From JBAXTZ01 sp041666525 (GTDB lineage Bacteria; Bacillota; Negativicutes; JBAXTZ01), in contig JBAYGT010000007.1 in NCBI GenBank assembly GCA_041666525.1, positions 1 through 64,000 of the forward strand: a stretch of DNA of 64,000 nt. The letters run 5' to 3'. This document shows positions 42,841-50,439 of this stretch, piece by piece. A model generated the notes under the pieces. That model was not told the DNA's origin, made no database searches, and saw only the letters and a list, made by a program, of their open reading frames with translations. Numbering within the stretch: position 1 is the first letter of the stretch; every line of letters begins with the position of its first letter. The position numbers and the translations under genes are program-made.

Positions 42841-43560
42841 TTATTCCTTGTCTAAAAATGTTTTTATACGATTTTCTTTTCGGTCAGCATACATTTTTAG
42901 TAGTGGTGTAACTTCATCACTTGTGAAACAGTAATCGGGATAGTATTCAAGCGCTTTATTTTTTGCCGCTAAAATATCGTAATATACGTCCCACTTGGCT
43001 TTTTTCAGTTGGTCGCCACCCAAGCGAATAAGGTAAGCCGGATGATAGGTGGCGATGACGTTGACACCAAAGCGGTTTGCTATCCACTTGCCGCGTTCCT
43101 GAGTAATTTTAAGGTCCTTGTTGCCAAAAAAACGCAACGAGACGCTACCTAAACATAAGATGACTTTTGGTTTGATGATTTCAATTTCTTTTGCCAGCCA
43201 TTTGGAACCGCAAAATAAGCCCTCATCCAAAGTCGGTGTGCGGTTTTTCAGTGGTCGGCACTTTACGACGTTCGATGTATAAATGCGGTCGCGGGTAATT
43301 TTGGCGCTCCAAAGCGCTTTGTCAAGCAATTGGCCGGATTTGCCGACCAATGGTACGCCAAACTCGTCCTCGACGCCGCCCGGCCCCTCGGCCACCAACA
43401 TCAACGGACTGGTTATTGAACCGTTAAAAGATGTTGGCGCAATGCAATCGGGGCGTAAAGCGCATTGATGGCAATCTAGCAATTCTTTTTCCAATTCATA
43501 GATGTTGGTATTTACCGGTTCTTCTGGTTGCCAGAGTGGATATTTGAAATATTCAGACAT
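42841..43560 (-). CDS. Uracil-DNA glycosylase, family 4 (Fe-S)
   Basis: The 239-residue DNA-repair enzyme removes uracil from DNA. The 4Fe-4S ligands are the N-terminal CHQCALRPDC pair and later single Cys residues; motif 1 reads VAEGPGGVEDEFGVPLVGKSGQLLD and motif 2 reads TYHPAYLIR near residue 180. Spacing is that of family 4 UDGs of thermophiles and anaerobes, with a C-terminal extension of about 40 residues. It faces the serS gene divergently. Confidence 0.88.
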   Translation of the reverse strand: MSEYFKYPLWQPEEPVNTNIYELEKELLDCHQCALRPDCIAPTSFNGSITSPLMLVAEGPGGVEDEFGVPLVGKSGQLLDKALWSAKITRDRIYTSNVVKCRPLKNRTPTLDEGLFCGSKWLAKEIEIIKPKVILCLGSVSLRFFGNKDLKITQERGKWIANRFGVNVIATYHPAYLIRLGGDQLKKAKWDVYYDILAAKNKALEYYPDYCFTSDEVTPLLKMYADRKENRIKTFLDKE

Positions 43561-43593
43561 ATGTTACCTCGGTTTGCTGTTTGTGATTATTAT

Positions 43594-43620
43594 AGCTTAC
43601 AAAGTAGCAATTTGTAAGCT
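43594..43620. repeat. Perfect hairpin between the divergent udg and serS genes
   Basis: AGCTTACAAA (43594-43603) and TTTGTAAGCT (43611-43620) are perfect 10-base arms with a 7-base loop. It is 33 bases from the udg start and 75 from serS. No T-run follows on either strand, so an operator or 5'-UTR element is more likely than a terminator. No T-box leader is seen. Confidence 0.5.
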
Positions 43621-43694
43621 GTTGAAACGCTTTGGTTGCAAATAATTGGCGGCTGTAATATACTGATTAGGATTTTTATTAGGTGGTAGATTTT

Positions 43695-44963
43695 ATGTTA
43701 GATATTAGGTTTGTTCGGGAGAATCCTGAGTTAGTAACAACGGCTTTAAGCAATCGCAACAGTGATATCAAGCTTGATGAATTTATCGCCCAGGATGTAA
43801 TTCGTCGTGAGTTACTTCAACAAGTTGAGCAATTAAAGGCGCGCCGTAATAGTGTGACTGTTGAAATTAGCAGAATGAAAAAAGCCGGACTTGATGCGAC
43901 GGAAATAATTTTGGAAATGCGCACAGTTGGCGAAGAAATTGCAGCGATTGATGCCAGAGTTCGTGAAGTAGAAACAGCGATGGAAGTTTTTTTGCTAAAT
44001 ACGCCGAATTGCCCGGATCAATCGGTTCCGGTTGGCAGCGATGAGCGGGATAACAAGGAAATAAAAAGGGTTGGCGTCGTGCGCGAGTTTGATTTTGCCC
44101 CGCGTCCGCACTGGGAGATCGGCGAACAACTTGGAATATTAGACTTTGAACGTGGCGGTAAAGTTACTGGCGCACGGTTCACTTTTTATGTAGGAATGGG
44201 CGCGCGGTTAGAGCGGGCGCTGATTAATTTTATGATGGATCTGCATTCCAATGAACATGGGTACACCGAAATGTTTCCGCCGTTTATTGCCAATGCTGAC
44301 AGTATGCGCGGTACCGGACAGTTACCGAAGTTTACTGAAGATATGTTTAAACTTGAAGGGCTAGATTATTATCTTATTCCTACTGCTGAAGTTCCGGTTA
44401 CTAATTATCATCGGGATGAAATTTTGTTGGCAGCTGAGTTGCCGAAGCGCTATTGTGCTTATAGCGCGTGCTTTCGTGCAGAAGCTGGTGCAGCCGGGCG
44501 GGATACCCGCGGTTTGATTCGCCAGCACCAATTTAATAAAGTGGAATTGGTGAAGTTTACTTGGCCGGAAGATTCTTACGCCGAGTTGGAAACACTCACC
44601 GGCAACGCCGAGGCTGTACTTGAAAAACTCGGTCTGCCATATCGGCGGGTATTGTTGTGCACGGGTGATATGGGTTTTTCGGCGGCAAAGACTTATGATT
44701 TGGAAGTATGGTTGCCGAGTTTTAATATGTATCGTGAAATTTCATCATGTTCTAACTTTGAAGATTTTCAGGCCCGGCGTATGAACGCCCGGTTTCGTCG
44801 CGAAATCAAAGCCAAACCGGAGCATGTCCACACCTTGAACGGATCAGGATTGGCGGTCGGTCGAACGGTAGCCGCAATATTGGAAAATTATCAGCAAGCC
44901 GATGGATCGGTAGTTGTCCCGGAAGCGTTACGCTCGTATATGGGCGTTGATGTTATAAAATAA
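43695..44963 (+). CDS. serS: Seryl-tRNA synthetase
   Basis: The 422-residue class II synthetase has an N-terminal tRNA-binding coiled coil (about residues 30-105), motif 1 around EMFPPFIAN, motif 2 FRAEAGAAGRDTRGLIRQHQF near residue 258 and motif 3 GSGLAVGRTVAAILE near 381. It charges tRNA-Ser and also tRNA-Sec, whose gene lies 2.3 kb downstream. The ATG at 43695 follows AGGTGG; an in-frame GTG at 43683 overlaps that site and is unlikely. Confidence 0.96.
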   Translation: MLDIRFVRENPELVTTALSNRNSDIKLDEFIAQDVIRRELLQQVEQLKARRNSVTVEISRMKKAGLDATEIILEMRTVGEEIAAIDARVREVETAMEVFLLNTPNCPDQSVPVGSDERDNKEIKRVGVVREFDFAPRPHWEIGEQLGILDFERGGKVTGARFTFYVGMGARLERALINFMMDLHSNEHGYTEMFPPFIANADSMRGTGQLPKFTEDMFKLEGLDYYLIPTAEVPVTNYHRDEILLAAELPKRYCAYSACFRAEAGAAGRDTRGLIRQHQFNKVELVKFTWPEDSYAELETLTGNAEAVLEKLGLPYRRVLLCTGDMGFSAAKTYDLEVWLPSFNMYREISSCSNFEDFQARRMNARFRREIKAKPEHVHTLNGSGLAVGRTVAAILENYQQADGSVVVPEALRSYMGVDVIK

Positions 44964-45001
44964 ATGGCTACGGTTTTTACCGTAAATTTTGGAGGAAAAA
45001 A

Positions 45002-45283
45002 ATGATTAAGTATGCAGAAGGTATCGCAAACATCAACTTTACTGGCAATATGGTCAAACTCGACTATGCAGTTCAAGAACATACTGTTCCGTCTCAAGAC
45101 GGCAAGCCGGTCCTCAGTCTCAGCCAGCGAATTGTAATGCCACTTGAAGCGTTTGTGCAGGGTTTTCAGTTGCAAGAACAGCTAATCGCTCAGTTAATTG
45201 AGCGCGGTGTTGTCGCGCGGGCGCCGGAAGGTGTGGCAACAACGGCTGTCGCGCATGAACCGGTTGAAATTGAAGCTGACTAG
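45002..45283 (+). CDS. Small uncharacterised protein
   Basis: The 93-residue protein is soluble and acidic. It starts with a beta-rich segment (IANINFTGNMVKLDYAVQEH) and has a helical middle (MPLEAFVQGFQLQEQLIAQLIERG) and an unstructured Ala/Glu-rich tail. I do not recognise a family. GGAGGAAA precedes the ATG, and a terminator follows, so it forms a unit on its own or with serS, whose stop is 38 bases upstream. Confidence 0.7.
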   Translation: MIKYAEGIANINFTGNMVKLDYAVQEHTVPSQDGKPVLSLSQRIVMPLEAFVQGFQLQEQLIAQLIERGVVARAPEGVATTAVAHEPVEIEAD

Positions 45284-45296
45284 CTTTAAGAACTTG

Positions 45297-45330
45297 GAGC
45301 GATTGGGATTTCCAATCGCTCTTTTGTTTT
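45297..45330 (+). terminator. Terminator after the small 45-kb gene
   Basis: GAGCGATTGG (45297-45306) pairs with CCAATCGCTC (45312-45321), followed by TTTTGTTTT. Confidence 0.9.
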
Positions 45331-45331
45331 A

Positions 45332-45360
45332 CTGACACAGGTTAAATAATGTATTATAAT
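45332..45360 (+). promoter_or_regulatory. Promoter of the branching-enzyme gene
   Basis: CTGACA (45332-45337) and TATAAT (45355-45360) are 17 bases apart, one base off consensus at the first hexamer. It lies right after the preceding terminator. Confidence 0.75.
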
Positions 45361-45407
45361 CGCTTAGATAACGACAGATTGTTTCATGGGAGAGAAGACA
45401 AATTTTT

Positions 45408-47225
45408 ATGATCGACAAAAAGAAAATTCAACTATTCCACACTGGTGAAAACTATAGTATTTACAAGTGGATGGGGGCGCACCCGGAAATGGAGGCAGGC
45501 ATGAGCGGCTTTCGGTTCACGGTTTGGGCACCGCATGCGACAAAGGTGGAAGTCGTTTTACCTGAGTGGGGTAATAACGCAAAACATTTACTAGAAAAAT
45601 TAACCTATGGCGTTTGGTCTGTGTTTGTTCCCTACGCCATTTGTGGATTAAAATACTATTTCGAAATATTTGACATCGACAACCGTGTATATCACAAAAC
45701 CGATCCGTTGGCATTTTATAATGAGTTAAGGCCGCGCAAGAGTTCGATTACCACAGAATTATTTTCCTTAGAAAAGGACGATTACGCCTGGGCGGTCAGG
45801 CGGCATGAATTTACCGGTAAAAGTCGTCCGTTGAACATTTATGAAGTACATGCCGGAACTTGGCGCAAGCATTGGCACGGCAGTTTTTACGGTTATCGGG
45901 AGATGGCGAAGGAATTAAGCAAATACTGTATCGATAATGGTTACACTCATGTTGAATTATTACCAATAACTGAACATCCACTGGACCAATCATGGGGTTA
46001 CCAACCAGCTGGTTTTTTTGCACCAACATCGCGGTTCGGTTCACCCCATGAGTTTAAGAACTTTGTTGAGATCTGTCACCAAAACAGTATCGGCGTGATT
46101 ATTGACTGGGTGCCCAGCCATTTTTGCGTCGATCCGCATGCGCTTGGGTATTTCGATGGGCGTGCTTGTTATGAATATGACGCAGACTATATGACTTATG
46201 GCAATCGCTGGGGAGCGCATTGTTTTGATATCGGTCGCAAGGAAGTTAAGTCGTTTTTAATTTCCAGTGCGCTGTATTGGTTTGAGCTGTTTAATATCGA
46301 TGGCATTCGTGTTGATGCAGTTTCTGATTTGTTGGATATAAAAAACCGCAACAAGAATAACGTTGCGGTCGATTTCTTGCGAGCGTTGCATCAGGCGGTT
46401 TATGAAAAATTCCCCTATGCATTGATGATGGCTGAAGATTCCACGATGCGTGGTGGTGTTACAACACCATACGATAAAAATGGATTAGGATTTTCGCATC
46501 AGTGGAACATGGGGTGGACGTTTGATGTGTTGTCATTCATGAAACGACCGGCGTTTGCACGCACGCATTCGATAAAAGATATTGCAAAGACTTTAGATTA
46601 CGGTCTTAATGAGCAATTTGTCATACCGCTATCGCACGATATCTCCAAGAGCGGTGCGATAAGAAAATTCCCGGGAAAGACCAAGGAAAAGCTGGAACAG
46701 TTTAAGTTATTGTACACATATTTTATAATTCATCCGGGGGCTAAGCTGGCCTTTATGGGTACAGAATGGGGTGGAAAAGATGTTTGGCGGATGCACAAAG
46801 AAATTACTTGGCCAAAATCACGACGCGGCAGTAAACATTATAGCCGCGAGTTTGCTAAAATTTTGAATCATTTATATTTGGCTGAACCAATGCTTTGGCC
46901 CAATCAAAGTCATGACAATGTCAAGCGTTTAAATGTCAATGATAATTCCAGCGGAATTTTGGTGGTAGCGCGACGAATTGGCTATGAAATAATTATTGCG
47001 GCGTTGAATTTTTCTGAAATCAATTACCAGAATTACCTCGTTGGCGTACCATTGGCCGGCGAATATCTGGAAGTGTGCCGAAGTGATGAAAAACGATTTG
47101 GCGGAAAAAATACTTCGTTACATTCAATTTTCAGTCAGGGTGAAAAATATGCAGACGAACCCAACCGATTGGATATTAGCCTGCCGCCTTTGAGCAGTGT
47201 GGTGTTGAAGCGAAAGAACGATTGA
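45408..47225 (+). CDS. glgB: 1,4-alpha-glucan branching enzyme
   Basis: This GH13 enzyme adds alpha-1,6 branches to glycogen. The 605-residue product has a CBM48/E-set domain (about 30-120, RFTVWAPHATKVEVV), the GH13 barrel with GYQPAGFFAPTSRFGSP, IDWVPSHF, the nucleophile Asp in DGIRVDAVSDLL (about residue 303), the acid Glu in MMAEDST (about 344) and LSHDISKSG (third Asp about 405), and a C-terminal beta domain. It is a little shorter than typical GlgB. No other glycogen gene is adjacent. Confidence 0.9.
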   Translation: MIDKKKIQLFHTGENYSIYKWMGAHPEMEAGMSGFRFTVWAPHATKVEVVLPEWGNNAKHLLEKLTYGVWSVFVPYAICGLKYYFEIFDIDNRVYHKTDPLAFYNELRPRKSSITTELFSLEKDDYAWAVRRHEFTGKSRPLNIYEVHAGTWRKHWHGSFYGYREMAKELSKYCIDNGYTHVELLPITEHPLDQSWGYQPAGFFAPTSRFGSPHEFKNFVEICHQNSIGVIIDWVPSHFCVDPHALGYFDGRACYEYDADYMTYGNRWGAHCFDIGRKEVKSFLISSALYWFELFNIDGIRVDAVSDLLDIKNRNKNNVAVDFLRALHQAVYEKFPYALMMAEDSTMRGGVTTPYDKNGLGFSHQWNMGWTFDVLSFMKRPAFARTHSIKDIAKTLDYGLNEQFVIPLSHDISKSGAIRKFPGKTKEKLEQFKLLYTYFIIHPGAKLAFMGTEWGGKDVWRMHKEITWPKSRRGSKHYSREFAKILNHLYLAEPMLWPNQSHDNVKRLNVNDNSSGILVVARRIGYEIIIAALNFSEINYQNYLVGVPLAGEYLEVCRSDEKRFGGKNTSLHSIFSQGEKYADEPNRLDISLPPLSSVVLKRKND

Positions 47226-47250
47226 AACATCACTTGATTTGTGTTATCAT
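47222..47250 (+). promoter_or_regulatory. Promoter of the tRNA-Sec gene
   Basis: TTGAAA (47222-47227), a 17-base spacer and TATCAT (47245-47250) lie 10 bases before the tRNA. The -35 box overlaps the stop codon of glgB, so the tRNA can be made independently. Confidence 0.65.
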
Positions 47251-47260
47251 GTCGCTATCT

Positions 47261-47353
47261 GGGAGCGGTTGAAGCCTGGTGGCTTTCACGGTCTTCAAAA
47301 CCGATGTGGGACAAATTGTCCTTGGCAGGTTCGATTCCTGCACGCTCCCGCCA
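47261..47353 (+). tRNA. selC: tRNA-Sec (selenocysteine, anticodon TCA)
   Basis: The 93-base tRNA has the selenocysteine-specific features: anticodon TCA in loop CTTCAAA, a long acceptor arm starting GGGAGCG (pairing CGCTCCC at the 3' end), a six-pair D stem (GAAGCC/GGCTTT with one G-T pair), a long variable arm (about GGGACAAATTGTCC) and encoded CCA. It is charged by SerRS and converted by SelA. It reads UGA in selenoprotein mRNAs. A promoter precedes it and a strong terminator follows. Confidence 0.95.
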
Positions 47354-47362
47354 GCTATTATA

Positions 47363-47393
47363 TTCACAGACCGTCCGGTCTGTGAATTTTTTT
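47363..47393 (+). terminator. Terminator of tRNA-Sec
   Basis: TTCACAGACCG and CGGTCTGTGAA pair perfectly over 11 bp with a 2-base TC centre, so the tip pairs must open to form the loop; seven T follow. Confidence 0.92.
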
Positions 47394-47430
47394 GTTTATG
47401 GTATAATAAGCAAAAACCATTGAGGCTGAT

Positions 47431-47889
47431 ATGAATAACGAAGAAAGTAAACGGGAATTAGTAACGCCTACTGAGGCTTATGGCGTATGGTATTACGGTA
47501 ATGTATGTCAGAATTGCCAAACTGATAATCCGGTTGACAATAAATATTGCGGCAACTGTGGTGTAGCGCTGGACGGGTCGATGAAATTCTGCGATGGTTG
47601 CGATAGCTATTGTTCGTCAGATGCTAACTTCTGTGTTAATTGCGGCAAACCGCTTGGTTCGGAAATTCTTTCGTTTCGCAGCGGGCAGATCAGCGGCAAT
47701 GGCCGCGAGATGCTGGCGTTGTTTTTGTCTTTTATCTTGCCGGGATTTGGCTTGATGCAGACGGGACGGCGAAGCGCCGGTTTTGCGTTTTTCTTAGTAG
47801 CTGTTTTATTGGCAGTGCTTCTTCATTACGGTTTGTATTTTATCATTGGCGCGATTTCCTTCGGTACGTTGTTGGCGATGCGTGAATAG
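47431..47889 (+). CDS. Zinc-ribbon membrane protein
   Basis: The 152-residue protein has three successive zinc-ribbon Cys pairs, CQNCQTDNPVDNKYCGNCG (about 31-49), CDGCDSYCSSDANFCVNCG (about 58-76), and then two hydrophobic helices (about 95-112 and 118-148). The domain order is zinc ribbon then membrane anchor, the ZnR-TM type common in low-GC bacteria. Function is unknown; such proteins are thought to assist protein or nucleic-acid contacts at the membrane. Confidence 0.8.
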   Translation: MNNEESKRELVTPTEAYGVWYYGNVCQNCQTDNPVDNKYCGNCGVALDGSMKFCDGCDSYCSSDANFCVNCGKPLGSEILSFRSGQISGNGREMLALFLSFILPGFGLMQTGRRSAGFAFFLVAVLLAVLLHYGLYFIIGAISFGTLLAMRE

Positions 47890-47931
47890 TGAATTTCACA
47901 TAAAGTTTGCAAAGTGTTCACAATTTGCGGG

Positions 47932-47959
47932 TGGACAAATTTTTATTAGCTGCTATAAT
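47932..47959 (+). promoter_or_regulatory. Promoter of the OmpH-like gene
   Basis: TGGACA (47932-47937) and TATAAT (47954-47959) are 16 bases apart. Confidence 0.6.
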
Positions 47960-47991
47960 ATCGGTTGAGACCAAAGAAATTAGGGGGAATA

Positions 47992-48495
47992 ATGAAAAAA
48001 TTACTCGCACTATTAGCGATAGTTGCACTAGTTGTTTTAGTTGGCGGATGCGGTAGTAGCAAACTAGGAACTGTCGATACTGAAAGAGTTATGCAAGGCA
48101 GCGCCAAAGTGAAACAAATCCAGGAAACAATGATGACCAAGCAAAACGAAGCACGTAAGAAAATGGACGAGCTCACCCAACAAAAAGGCAAAATGAAAGA
48201 TGATGAATTCCAAGCAAAGCAAAAAGCTATTTATGAGGATTTCAAAATAGTTCAAACAGAAGCTGACAAGTCTTTCCAAAACACTATGAAAACTGGCATG
48301 GATAAAGTAATTAAAGACCGCGGTCTGGATGCAATTGTGTATAAAGATGCTGTGGCTGGCGGCGGTGTTGATGTTACGGATGATGTTATTAAAGCGTTAG
48401 ACGATGGTATGCCAAAAACTGATCCGGTGAAAGCGGCAACTCCGGCAGCACCGGCGACTAGCAGTTCGGCGGCTCCTAGCGCCAGCGGCAAGTAA
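47992..48495 (+). CDS. OmpH/Skp-like outer-membrane chaperone with a lipoprotein signal
   Basis: The 167-residue protein has the Skp/OmpH layout: a signal, a short beta segment (KLGTVDTERVMQGSAKVKQI) and a long coiled coil (about residues 45-105, KMDELTQQKGKMKDDEFQAK). Skp holds outer-membrane barrel proteins in the periplasm. Here the signal carries a lipobox (VVLVGGCGSS), so the protein would be lipid-anchored rather than soluble. A Pro/Ala/Ser-rich tail ends the protein. AGGGGGAA before the ATG at 47992 sets the start. A terminator follows. Confidence 0.8.
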   Translation: MKKLLALLAIVALVVLVGGCGSSKLGTVDTERVMQGSAKVKQIQETMMTKQNEARKKMDELTQQKGKMKDDEFQAKQKAIYEDFKIVQTEADKSFQNTMKTGMDKVIKDRGLDAIVYKDAVAGGGVDVTDDVIKALDDGMPKTDPVKAATPAAPATSSSAAPSASGK

Positions 48496-48503
48496 TGAAT
48501 TTA

Positions 48504-48536
48504 ACTCTCGCGAATATTTCGCGGGAGTTTTTCTTT
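48504..48536 (+). terminator. Terminator after the OmpH-like gene
   Basis: AACTCTCGCGAA and TTCGCGGGAGTT pair around ATAT (one G-T pair), followed by TTTCTTTTT. Confidence 0.88.
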
Positions 48537-48640
48537 TTGTGGAGATAAACCAACTTTTGCAGTGAAAAAAGTGTATAATATTAGTCGTAATTTAATTGCC
48601 AAAGTGCAGTGGGAAAACGTTGTTGGTGTGGAGGAAGAAA

Positions 48641-49774
48641 ATGATTAACAAAGAACGAATGTTGTCAGAGTTTATTAATTTGTGTAAGATCAGCTCGTTT
48701 AGTAGAAATGAGCGTTTAGTGGCGGATTATTTGGTTCCGGCGTTAAAAGTGCTTGGTTTCGCGGTGGTTGAAGATGCAACCGGAAGTGCAATTGGCGGTA
48801 ATTGTGGCAATCTGATTGCTCGAAAAACCGGGAATTTGGCGGATGCACCGACGTTGATGTTCAGCGCTCATATGGATACGGTCGGACCTTGTGAAGGGGT
48901 TGTGCCGGTTATTGCTGATGACGGATATGTTTATTCTTCGGGAGATACGGTACTTGGTGGTGACGATAAAGCCGGAATAGTTGCGATCATGGAAGCGAGC
49001 CGCTATCTTGTGGAAAAAAACGTGCCGCATGGAGATTTGGAAATAATTTTTTCTGTTTGTGAAGAGCAGGGAATTACCGGTGCAAAACATGTGGACTTAT
49101 CAAAGTTGAAATTTGACTATGGCTATGTTTTGGATGCCGGCGGAACACCAGCACATATTATTACTTGTGCGCCAGCTCAGGATACTTTTACCGTTAAGAT
49201 ACATGGGAAAGCCGCGCACGCCGGAGCGCGTCCGGAAGACGGCGTAAATGCGATATTGGCGGCGGCTAATGCCATTAGTGAAATGAAGTTGGGAAGAATC
49301 GATAATGAGACCACTGCCAATGTTGGGATTATTCAAGGCGGTACAGCGACAAATATTATAGCTGATCTGGTGGAAATGAAGTGTGAGGCACGTAGTCGTA
49401 ACACCGTCAAACTAGATGCACAAGTGAAACATATGCTTGATACGTTTAAGCTTGAAGCTGAAAAATTAGGTGCGATTGTCGAATGCGATTATCACCGGGA
49501 ATACGATAGTTGGCAACATGATAAGAATGCCGCAGTCATGAAACTTGCAACAGCCGCAGCGGAAAATGCCGGATTGGCGCTTTCTTTCCGAGAAGGCGGC
49601 GGCGGCAGCGATGCTAACATTTATAACGCAGCCGGCCGTGACACAATTGTAATTGGTGTAGGAATGTCACAGGTTCATGCGACGAACGAACGAATTTTAG
49701 TCAGCGATATTTATAAGGCAGCCGAATATGTTGTCTCAATTATCAAAACAGCGGCAGGGGGACTAAAATGCTAG
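48641..49774 (+). CDS. M20-family metallopeptidase, PepT-like
   Basis: The 377-residue zinc peptidase has the M20 fold: SAHMDTVGPCEG (first metal His), GGDDKAGI (bridging Asp), CEEQGITGAKH (catalytic and metal Glu), a lid domain around KIHGKAAHAGARPEDGVNA, and the C-terminal SEGGGGSDANIY-type segment. It is of the tripeptidase T-like kind. The ATG at 48641 has GGAGGAAGAA upstream. The thioesterase gene overlaps its stop by 7 bases, so the two are coupled. Confidence 0.88.
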   Translation: MINKERMLSEFINLCKISSFSRNERLVADYLVPALKVLGFAVVEDATGSAIGGNCGNLIARKTGNLADAPTLMFSAHMDTVGPCEGVVPVIADDGYVYSSGDTVLGGDDKAGIVAIMEASRYLVEKNVPHGDLEIIFSVCEEQGITGAKHVDLSKLKFDYGYVLDAGGTPAHIITCAPAQDTFTVKIHGKAAHAGARPEDGVNAILAAANAISEMKLGRIDNETTANVGIIQGGTATNIIADLVEMKCEARSRNTVKLDAQVKHMLDTFKLEAEKLGAIVECDYHREYDSWQHDKNAAVMKLATAAAENAGLALSFREGGGGSDANIYNAAGRDTIVIGVGMSQVHATNERILVSDIYKAAEYVVSIIKTAAGGLKC

Positions 49775-50208
49775 AGCTAAAAAAAATTCTCCCTGAAGGG
49801 AAAATTGGTATTCAAACGCAAATGGTGCAGCCAGCAGATACGCGTGGCAATCATGTCCAGTGGATGAATGAGTTTATGGGAACTCCGGCGTATGTCGATA
49901 TGATTATCCGTGCAGCGGTTGATATGATCGATAAACATTTGCCGGAAGGTTATGTTTCAGTTGGTAGTTCGACTGAATTACATCACATTGCGCCAACTTC
50001 ACTCGGTATGAATATTAGCGTGAAATTAAAGCTTGTTGAGATACGCGGTGAACATTTAATTTTTGATGTCGTATTTTGGGATGACATTGGTGAGACTGCC
50101 CGTGGCACTCATGAAAGAGCAGTTGTATCTAGAGAAAAACTACATCAAAAAGCTCAACAACGCCGTCGTTTTTTGGCGGAACGTAGTTTTTCAAACAAGA
50201 CCAGTTAA
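49768..50208 (+). CDS. Hot-dog fold thioesterase, FlK-like
   Basis: The 146-residue protein resembles fluoroacetyl-CoA thioesterase-like hot-dog proteins: TMVQPADTRGNHVQWMNEFMGTP at the N-terminal helix region, VGSSTELHHIAPTSLGMNI and VVFWDDIGETARGTHERAVV. The family hydrolyses short acyl-CoA thioesters. It is translationally coupled to the M20 peptidase and lies ahead of the sodium-pump genes, so it could join amino-acid or acyl-CoA breakdown. Confidence 0.8.
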   Translation: MLELKKILPEGKIGIQTQMVQPADTRGNHVQWMNEFMGTPAYVDMIIRAAVDMIDKHLPEGYVSVGSSTELHHIAPTSLGMNISVKLKLVEIRGEHLIFDVVFWDDIGETARGTHERAVVSREKLHQKAQQRRRFLAERSFSNKTS

Positions 50209-50235
50209 CAAAGCGCATTGTATGTAGGAGGAGTC

Positions 50236-50397
50236 ATGACAATTCCTGACACGGTTGACGGTTCGATATTACTGAGTGTTATCGATTTTTTTCTTAGTTT
50301 CTTGATAATTTGGGGCATTGGTTTAATTCTGTATTTGTTTCCGTATATCAATAAGTTTTTTACACTTGATGAAAATAAGCTTAAAAGCGGTCACTAA
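50236..50397 (+). CDS. Small single-helix membrane protein, OadG-like
   Basis: The 53-residue protein has one hydrophobic helix (SVIDFFLSFLIIWGIGLILYL, split here as about residues 13-33) and a short basic cytoplasmic end. AGGAGGAG is spaced 4 bases before the ATG. Its size and place immediately before an OadB-like gene suggest the small gamma-type subunit of sodium-pumping decarboxylases, though the sequence match is weak. Confidence 0.65.
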   Translation: MTIPDTVDGSILLSVIDFFLSFLIIWGIGLILYLFPYINKFFTLDENKLKSGH

Positions 50398-50439
50398 TTA
50401 CGCGAAACTATTAGACTATATACGTTTGTGGAGTAGCTG

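Noticed and set aside
43561..43694. Possible T-box leader before serS
   Set aside because: No T-box sequence or specifier loop was seen; only a simple 10-bp hairpin is present.
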